From: Trogon surrucura
Lineage: Eukaryota; Chordata; Aves; Trogoniformes; Trogonidae
Length of the DNA: 64,000 nt
Assembly (NCBI GenBank): GCA_020746105.1
Contig: CM036626.1
Coordinates: forward strand, 10,744,001 to 10,808,000
Reading direction: 5' to 3'
In this document: positions 13,401 through 64,000 of the stretch, one piece after another
Position numbering within the stretch: the stretch's first letter is position 1
How the letters are laid out: each line of letters begins with the position of its first letter
The notes under the pieces: generated by a model
What the model saw: only the letters and a program-made list of their open reading frames with translations
Database searches by the model: none
What the model was told of the DNA's origin: nothing
Translations under genes and position numbers: made by a program

Positions 13401-16400
13401 TTGGCTGAGGGTCAGCAGAGACCGAGGACTGCCACGCTGCTGGGCTGTGGCATTGCCCAGTGGGATCCGTGGGGTCCCCCGTCCTCCGGCTGCCCTTCCC
13501 TGTGCCGCTCGGCATCTGCCAGCACCTCCCGCCTGGTCCCCAGAGGCTGCCCATCGATTCACTTGTCGGGGGCCCCCCCTCTGACCGCCTCAGCCCTGAG
13601 CGATGCTGATTGGGAAATAATTGCAATAATAGAGAGATATTTTGCTCCTGAGTGACTAGGCGATAGGAACCGGGCACTGAGCCAAGAGAGTTTTGAAGGG
13701 CAAAGCTGGGAAATCAGTGGCTTGAGACCGCCAAAGCAGCCATGGGGCTGGGAGGGATGGGACTTGAGGCTTTGCTGGGGAGGGGAGCAGGGCAAGTGTC
13801 TTTACCCATCCCACACCATGTGGCTCCCAATGGGGGGGTGCCTCTAATTCCTTTCCCTTATTTATTGTCTCTGTCTTCCTTCTGCACCCAGGTTTGACTT
13901 TGGTGAAGGTGCTGCTTGCATGTGGTGCCCTGGCACTCGGTCCTTCTTTCCAGCTGTTTGGTTTTGGTACAGTGAGATGGAAAAGATTTTTCTGGCAGTG
14001 TTTTGGTGCTGTCAAAGTTGCTGGAATGGTGTGTTGGGCTGTCCTTCCCCATCCTGCTGATGGAGCAATGTGGGCAGACCAGGTCAGGGGAGTTTTTGGA
14101 AGGGTTTGCAGGCGGTGGGCACGGGGCCAGTCAGTGCCGTGCTGTGCCACGTGGGCTGACACTGGTCTGTCCAGCTCTGCCAAACCCACTCGGCATGGAG
14201 GAATGCCACTTGTGGGTGGCTGATCAGGAGGAGAAGATGGAAATAAGTTTGAGTGAAAGAAAAGGGCACTCGAGGAGTTTTGGGGAAAGTGGTGCTGTGT
14301 TTTAGGCTCCTGTTAGGCAGGGTTGCCTCCCTGCCTCCCTCTCTCCTTTATCTCCTATGGCAAACCCCAGAACCTTCACGGAGTTCACACCCCACCTTCC
14401 CAGAGAGGTGCAGCAAGTGCATCTATCCTCAGCTCGCATGGTCAAGCTCAGGATGCTGCCCGGGAATGATACACTGGCAATAACATGTGCTTTGAAACTG
14501 CTTAGATGAATTGGTGTTGTATCTCTCAGTGTCGGCTAGTCGCTGGTATTTGTTGCTGTTACAAGCATTGATTTAGATTAAGCATGTCCTTGGTTTTTGC
14601 TTTGTTATACTGATATAGTTGAAACCTCAGTATTCTCTGACTCAGGGTGATGTCAGTCCCGGGACGAAAGCCTGGTTTGTGTTAATCTTTATAAAGCGAA
14701 TGGGTTTCGCTGGGTGGAAGTAGGCAAGCTCATCTCGCCCCTTTCCCTTGGATGGTTAGCAATGAGGCAGAAGCATCCCAGCCTCGTGCGAGGGGCTGGC
14801 GAAACCTGCTCTGCCGTGCCGGGTTCGAGCAGCCGGCAGCAGGCAGCTGCCTGCCCGCCTGGGAGGAGGCAAGTGTCTGATCCGCGCCCGGCTGCTGCAT
14901 TCCTGTGCGGGCAGCTGGCCGGGGAGCAGGGGTAGCTGGGGTGCTGGCTACCAGCCCGCCCCGCATAGCTGGGATGTTTCTGCAGGGCCTGGTCCTGAGC
15001 GCGAGCTCTTGGGAGACGCATCCCCAAAGTCCTACCCCTACCCCTCCGACTCCTGCCCTGTGGTGCAGCCATAGGGTGAGCCTGGGTAAAGTGTGGCCAG
15101 GGCTCTGCTGGTGGCGATTTTCTTGATGCCTGGGCTAAACTGGAGGTAAATCCTCATCACCCTGGGTGCCAAAACTTGGTGACCTGCCTTTTCGCCACCA
15201 CCTGCTCCTTGCTCTTGTCCCCCGGCACACCAGTGCCCCCCTCTCCAACCATACCCAACCCCCTGTCTCCACCAGCTGTGCCCTCTGGGACAGACGATGC
15301 CGTGGCCCCACAGCTGCTCGTGGCCCCACATTTCTCTGGGGAATCCCTGCACTTTACTGGGATCGGGGGTGGAGAAATGCATGCTCCACCGGAGCAGCTG
15401 ATCTGGGAACCTCGTTTTAAACCCTTCACCCTCCTTTGGAAACCAGAGAAGGGTGTGTGGGTGGCAGCTGCTGGCATTGCTGCCCCTGGGGGATGGCTGA
15501 CAGGGGAAGCATGTGGAGGGGCAGCTGGTGTCCCTGTCCCCATGCTGCTGCTGCCTTGGGGTGAGCCCAGGCCGCGTGCTGGGGAAGGGTTGTGCAGGCT
15601 GACACCCCACGGGGGTCTCTCTCCTCCACCAGCCCCCCAGCTGGACACAGGATAGTCCCTTTCCAGCTGTAGGCTTGTCGGTGTGGTGTTGTGTGACACT
15701 GCCCGACAGCTGTCACCTCCACCTTGGCGTGGCTGAGCTGTAGGGGTCTTCTGTTGCCTCTGGGCGGTGGCCCCATGGTTTGGGGAGTCAGCTCTGCCAG
15801 AACCTGCCCCTCTCCTGGGTCTTTTTGCTCTGTCTTCTGCCCTTCGTGCAGATGGTGCCAAAATCAAAGCAGAACACTGTGGGTGTTAGCATGGCCCGCT
15901 CCAATGGAGGGGGGATGCACACCCTCTGGTTTGAGTGCGAGAGCCCAGGGCTTTGGTGATGCCCGAGACATGAGCACCAGTGGCACAGGGAGCAGCAGGT
16001 TTTGGTGCTGGGGTTGGGCTCTGCCCTTTGCGCGTGTCAAAGTTTTTTCTTCTCCAAACTCAGGGATGTGCTGTAGAGCTGCTCATCAGCAAGAGGATGA
16101 AGCAGGAGGGGACCAGAGCATGAGTAAAGATGGGACAAGGACCTCAATTCAGCGTCCTCTCCTTACAGCACTGTCTTGTCCCTCCCTGCTCTGTCCCTGA
16201 GGCCAGGGGACTCTCCCCTTCCCTCAGCGAGTGTTGAGAGGGAAGGGGGGAGACTTTGAAATGCACTCCCATAAATAAGCCTTTCTTTTGCATTGCCTGT
16301 TAGCGCTGCGCAAGCCCCATGGAACTGGAAAGGGTCCCCGTGAAAAGGCTGTGGAGTGTGTTTCAGGCAGATAAGTCCCTGCCTTTGAAGTGTGGCAGAC

Positions 16401-19400
16401 GGGCAAAAGCGCCCTCCTCTTGTAGCTGCTGCCAGCCGCTGCGAATTAATCACAGCCCTGTACAGATAAGAGTACAAAGCCTGGCTGAGCACTTCTCCTG
16501 CCCGGAGGAGGGATCTGCAGGGGACCGACTGGGACCCAGGGTGGGGACTTGAGAGCCTGGAGTGAGGTGGGGGGGAGATGGAGAGCTGGGGTGGGAGAAG
16601 CCCCATGGAGGGGGCCAGCTGCGGGGTACTGAAGAGCCCTCTCTTCTCAATGGTGAGCTTGTTTCCTGCGGTGAGACCAGGTCTCTCGGGACCGTCTGCG
16701 TGTGCCCTCAGGCATGTGTTTTCTGTCCTCTGGAGAGCCGGTAGCCCACCCCAGCACCCCCCAAGAGTCCAGCCAGATCCCTGCCCTGGCATGTGTTAAA
16801 TCCGAAAGCAGCCTTGGCATGTCTGCAGCTGCCTTCCCTCCCCGGCTGTGCTTCCTCTCTCTCCACCTGGCGTCTCTGGTCTGGACTCAGCTGTAAAGCC
16901 CCATCCTCTGCTGCCGTCTTCCTCTGGACCCACTGCCAGCACTGGGTGGCTGCCAGGTCATGGCTGCTGCCTGTCATTCCTCTCATCACCCATCTTTCCA
17001 AAAAGGTGACCCAGGGGAGATGCTTTCTTCTGCCTTGTGCCCATTGCTGGTGGCCACAAGGATATTGAGAGGTTTTCCCCTTGGCAGTTTGGCAAGTGGC
17101 AGCCAGGCAGTGGTTATGGCAGTGGGGAGGTGCCTCCTCACCTGGACGAGCCTGGAGGGCGTCTTGCTGCAGGGAGCAAGCGTGCTTGGAAGGAGCCTTC
17201 TCTCCTCTGATGCGTTGTCTCTGTCCTTCTGGTGCTTTTGCTTCTTCTTGCCTTTCACATGGGTTTTAGGTCCCAGTGTTCTCTTGAACAGCTCCTCAGG
17301 GCAGTGACTCTTCACTAGCACTGATGGAACCCAAGCCCTGCAGAAGCTTCTGGATGCTCCAGCATCATGGTTTGCAGAGGAGAGCCAAGCTTTGGAGGGA
17401 ACACAGGACTCCAGGTAGCATCAGGACCATCCAGTGCTGTTGACCAGCCATGACCCCGCACCACTGCATGCTTCTTAGCAAGGTTATGTGCTCTCCAAAA
17501 CCTGTGATGTGATGGCAACTCCCTTCTCCGGCCAAGATAGACCATCCTCTCTGGGTTGCATGTGGTCTTTTCCCTCAATGTTCCTTTGCCAGGGTTCTCC
17601 GTAGCTGGCCTGGGAGGTGAGGGGCCTCTTGGGAAGATGAGGTGCCTTTGCATCTCCTGGCCTTACACTGATTCTACCAGCCCACTTGATATCTGAGAAC
17701 TGGGTCTTAAACCCTTCCCTCTTCAGAATGAAATTGTGCTCGGTGGAGTGAGTTCTTCACTTGGGTGGGGAGGGCATGCACGTGTGTTTCTGGCAGAGCA
17801 GCCTCTGAGCTTGCTTTGAAATGATTCACCCTTTCAGGAAGCTTGGAATTTCTCACCTCTGGTCTGCTCCATTTACTTAATTAGGCAGCAGCCCAGTGAG
17901 CTGACCCTGTCTCTTCCTCCTCAGAATGGTCCCAGGGCCCAGTTGCACCCCGGGTCTCCTGCCAGCCCCTTGCAGGAGGCAGCACTGCCGAGCCACTGCC
18001 TGAAGGCAGCTCGAGGCAGACAAGAGCCAGGGCAGGAATCCTGAGCAAGAAATTAGTGTGAGTAATTATTAGTATTGGGTAATTATATCAGCGTCAGGAT
18101 GAGGAGAAAGGTTAATACGTTTATTTATTTATTTATTTTCGGTAAATGTCTTTTCCCCCGGGTGGGAAGACAGGCAGGGTGGGCAGGAAGGAGCGTGTTT
18201 CCGAGGGGGGCTGCTCTGATTAAACCGCATCCTCTCCCCCTTCCCCTGCCCGCAGGTACCCCGCGGGTGCGGGCAGATGGAGGGGAAGTGCTCCCTCCCA
18301 CCATCTGTAAGAGATGAGAAGGACCTCGCGCATCCCATGTGCTGCTCTGCTGTGTTACGGTCTAAGCAGCCTGTCCTCTTCCTACCAGCCAGGATGGGGA
18401 CATTCCTGTCACGCTAATCCCACTCGAAAGGCCCTGATGCTGGGTTCCCACCTTAGCCCACGTGGCAGTGGGTCCCCCTGGCATGGGATGATGTTGTGGT
18501 CTATCTGCTGGTAATCTCCTTGTGCTGGGAAGGAGTAGCAGGATGGGTTTACCTACCATGAGCCAACTCAAAAACTTCCTCCATGCTCTGCGTTTTGGCC
18601 AACCAGAAGACAACCTGATCGCTAAGTCTTGTAAATTTTGTTTTCCTGAATCCCTATAGAGCCTATATAGAGTATCCTTGGTGGGACAAGCAGTGCCAGA
18701 GAGAAGGGTTTCCATGCGTGCGTTCCTAGGGTAACCCTGTGTCCCCCACCAGAGTGCTGAGACGTGACAGGCTGGGTTCCAGCCCTGTTTGACTACCGAG
18801 AGTATTTTTAGGTTCTTCCTGGAGCCTCAAATTAACTGGAAGTGCTTTGTGTCTGTTCTAGCTTTTTATTATATTTTTTTAATACATCTCTTTCTCTTTC
18901 CCAGCACTGCACAGTGCAATAATGTAATGGGGAAATTACCCCGCTAGTTAAAAATTACTGCCAGTGCGACATCCAGCCATAGATCTATTTTAGAACCAGG
19001 ATAAAACCATATTGATTCTTCTGTGCCGCAACTGTGGCCTGTAAAAGGGTTGGAAAGGTGCGTTTGTCACGTTGCCATAGCGAGGTGGGGGGGACGATGC
19101 CTTGCTGGGAAGGGGGGATGCTCCCTGACACCCTCCTCCTGAGAGATGGCTTGGGCAGGACTTTGTAGGGAGGAAGCTGAGAGCCATGAGGGGAGTGACC
19201 TGCGAGGGGCTGTGGGGAGGCAGGGCTGAGCTCTGGAGGTGATGCTGAGGGGTACCACAGGGCAGGAGGTGCCACCTCTGTCTGGGGCTTGACCTCAGCT
19301 CATATTTGGAGTAGGAGCAAATGTGGTCCTTGACTTGGACAGAAGGACCATATGCTGGCCCCACAAAGGCAAGGTAGAGGCTTTAGGATGGGCTTTTTGA

Positions 19401-21159
19401 TTCTTTGGGTTCCCTGGCACAAAGTGGTACCCAGGGCGGCAGAGTCTGTGTAGGGGTCTGGCAAAGGTTGCCAAGAAGGTGGGTGAGTACAGAGACCAGT
19501 TTGGGTAACAGCAAATGCTCTTCAGCCTTGCAGCAGGACGTCCAGGGAGATTTTTGGCTGTGCCGTGGGCTCTCAGGAGATAGCCTGGCCCTGGAAGCTC
19601 GGTCGCCACATCTCTCGGGGAGAGGGCGGCCCGTTTGCTCACTGCTGTGCAGGACTCGTCACTCTCTGGTTGCTCAGGGGTCTCTTTCTTAATTAAATAC
19701 ATTTGTTTTGTAAAACTGCCTAAAAATAATCCGGGGCTGGTGCATGCAGGAGGCTGGCAGTGAATCAAAGGCGCCGCTCTAATTAAACGGGCCCCGGTTT
19801 GTTTGTGAGCCGCATACATTTCCATGCTAATCAGCTGCACACCGGGATCCTGCTTTCCTGGCCCCGTATCCTCCTGATTGGGAACTATGCAAATGCTGGT
19901 GGTGATTTATTGCAGGAGGGAGACGAGGTGGCCGGGATGCTAGGGCCGCTGCTCTGGGGGACACAAGGGCTTGGACGTGGCTGTGCCAGGCCGTGGGAGT
20001 GCGTGCAGTGCTCGAGGCAGGGCTGTGGGGTGTGTTTTGGGGGGTGCTTCAAAGTGGTGGATTTGGCCCCCTGCGGTGGGGGGGATCCTGAGTCCTGGGG
20101 ACAGGTGTACCAGACTGGGTCTGCGCGTGTGCTGGCAGCAGCGTGGAGCTGATCCTGGGCAGCGTTTGCTCCATATTGCTGGGTGCGCTGCCTCTTTGCT
20201 TGCCACTGGTTTTTTTTTGAGAATGTGCTGCTGGTGTGGCCCCTATCCCATCCCGTTGCACCAGACCCACTGAGCTGTTTCTCCATCACTGTCTCTCCTG
20301 AGGCTGCCCTGTGCTGGGTGACAGCCTGAATCCGGGGGTATTGCAAGCAATGGCATTAGCAGAAAACAACTCTCGTTTGTGGAGGTGGCAATGAGGTTAC
20401 AGCAAGTAGTGCAGCTGAGTTTAGCTCCTGCTCGGTGGATGCCTCCAGCCCTGTGGTGCCTCCTGATGTGGTTATCGCTGGTACAGCCAGGAACCAGTGT
20501 ACTTAGGAAGAGCTTTAACGTAATTGCGAACTGTAAGGGGATTAAAGCTTTTGCCACGTTCCTGCTTGGGGAACAAAGGCACTTTCTGAACCTCCCTTGA
20601 CCCTTAGCTTCCTTGAGACCCTCTTGACTTCCCTAGTCACGAGCTCGAGGATTTCCTCTGATGGATGGGAAGACGGGAGCCCTGCCTGTGTGCTCTGCAG
20701 GGCTTGGTGCGGTGCAGCGCGCCAGCAGCTTTCGGTACTGCTGCGGCAAGATGGGGTTTGTTGCTCTGCTGCAAGCTGGGAGCTTGTCTGTGCTGTACTG
20801 CAAGTTGGAGAGGCTTTGGGGCTGAGAAGCAGGGGAGCACATAATGGGGTGCAGCATGAGAACCAGGGATGTGGTTTCCTTCCCTGTGGAGAGAGGTGAA
20901 TGCCATCAGCATCAACATGGTGCAAATGCAACAGACAAATGCAAAAACGGGAAGAGAACATTGCAGTTTGGTCTTCTGGAAGGAGGTGGGATGTTTGCCA
21001 AGTGGCTGCTACTTCATCATGCTACAGTGGCCGTGGCGTGGCCACGCTGCTGTGGGATGGAGGGGTGGGATGGCTAACAGGGCATGGTCTCCATCCCGCT
21101 CCCTGGCTGCGGTCTGGTACACGTGGGTCTGAGCTCACCCCGCCTTGTTCTCCCCGCAG
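10428..21159 (+). other. Upstream intronic sequence, second part
   Basis: No exon is recognised up to the acceptor of E1 at 21151-21159 (tccccgcag). The DNA is mostly GC-rich, with many short open frames that look like chance. A (TTTA)n tract lies at 18120-18139. AT-rich islands lie at 18055-18145, 18840-18990 and 19685-19915. A CpG-richer patch of about 150 bases lies near 14790-14940, but it is too small and isolated to call a promoter. Confidence 0.8.
19685..19915. promoter_or_regulatory. Candidate conserved non-coding element near E1
   Basis: This 230-base island, 1.2 kb upstream of E1, combines an ATCAAAG TCF/LEF-type word at 19764-19770, TAATTAAA at 19780-19787, CTAATCAG near 19831 and a perfect octamer ATGCAAAT at 19887-19894. 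The clustering of different developmental factor words is seen directly. Regulatory function and conservation are inferred. Confidence 0.25.

Positions 21160-64000
<42,841 letters not shown>

Noticed and set aside
14810-14835. 'gggttcgagcagcc' resembling a tRNA T-arm
   Set aside because: No cloverleaf can be drawn around it.
14790-14940. CpG-richer patch considered as a promoter
   Set aside because: It is only about 150 bases, has no TATA or initiator context, and no first exon follows. It is insufficient for a promoter call.
15157-15867. Overlapping open frames on both strands around 15.2-15.9 kb
   Set aside because: GC-rich DNA lacks stops by composition. The products are low-complexity Gly/Pro/Arg text without a domain.
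18256-18310. Possible exon after cccgcag at 18249-18255 ending before gtaag, with a 'GQMEGKCSLPP' reading resembling a sema stretch
   Set aside because: The similarity is limited to a few residues, the flanking residues do not fit, and the segment is too short to supply the missing sema sequence.

Overview
This is vertebrate genomic DNA, almost certainly avian, carrying one protein-coding gene on the + strand: an internal segment of plexin A1 (PLXNA1), a transmembrane semaphorin receptor. The avian assignment rests on a CR1 LINE 3' end of the bird type (10089-10427), a much older CR1-like LINE relic (about 24240-25245), and MIR-like and palindromic relics. There are no prokaryotic features. 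The species cannot be named from the sequence.

Layout: 1-21159 is non-coding and is read as the intron upstream of the first recognisable exon. From 21160 to 62672 there are 19 coding exons, called E1-E19 here as local numbers. All have GT-AG borders and consistent phases. Spliced, they give 2915 nt, or 971 complete codons plus 2 nt, with no stop. 62673-64000 is the next, incomplete intron. The gene runs off both ends: the signal peptide and most of the sema domain lie upstream, and most of the GAP domain and the Rho-binding domain lie downstream.

Domain order along the segment (residues of the 971-codon partial product): end of the sema propeller (1-55), PSI1 (56-104), a linker fold (about 105-201), PSI2 (202-247), a linker fold (248-344), PSI3 (350 to about 402), four IPT/TIG domains (about 409-780), a transmembrane helix (about 785-806), the juxtamembrane segment, and the first part of the Ras/Rap GAP domain, ending at an Arg-Arg pair. 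The paralogue call PLXNA1, rather than PLXNA2/A3/A4, rests mainly on E18-E19, where the sequence after the 'VLKEMEV' boundary reads '[15 protein letters not shown]' as in plexin A1. The PSI1 and PSI2 regions agree.

The non-coding part is compact and GC-rich. AT-rich islands with clustered homeodomain, octamer or TCF-type words are candidate enhancers, but this is unproven. I see no undescribed biological system. The points most worth checking are a weak E18 donor whose read-through would give a tail-truncated receptor, a 178-bp intron whose retention would give a soluble ectodomain, an extra cysteine in IPT3, and the old repeats preserved in the introns.
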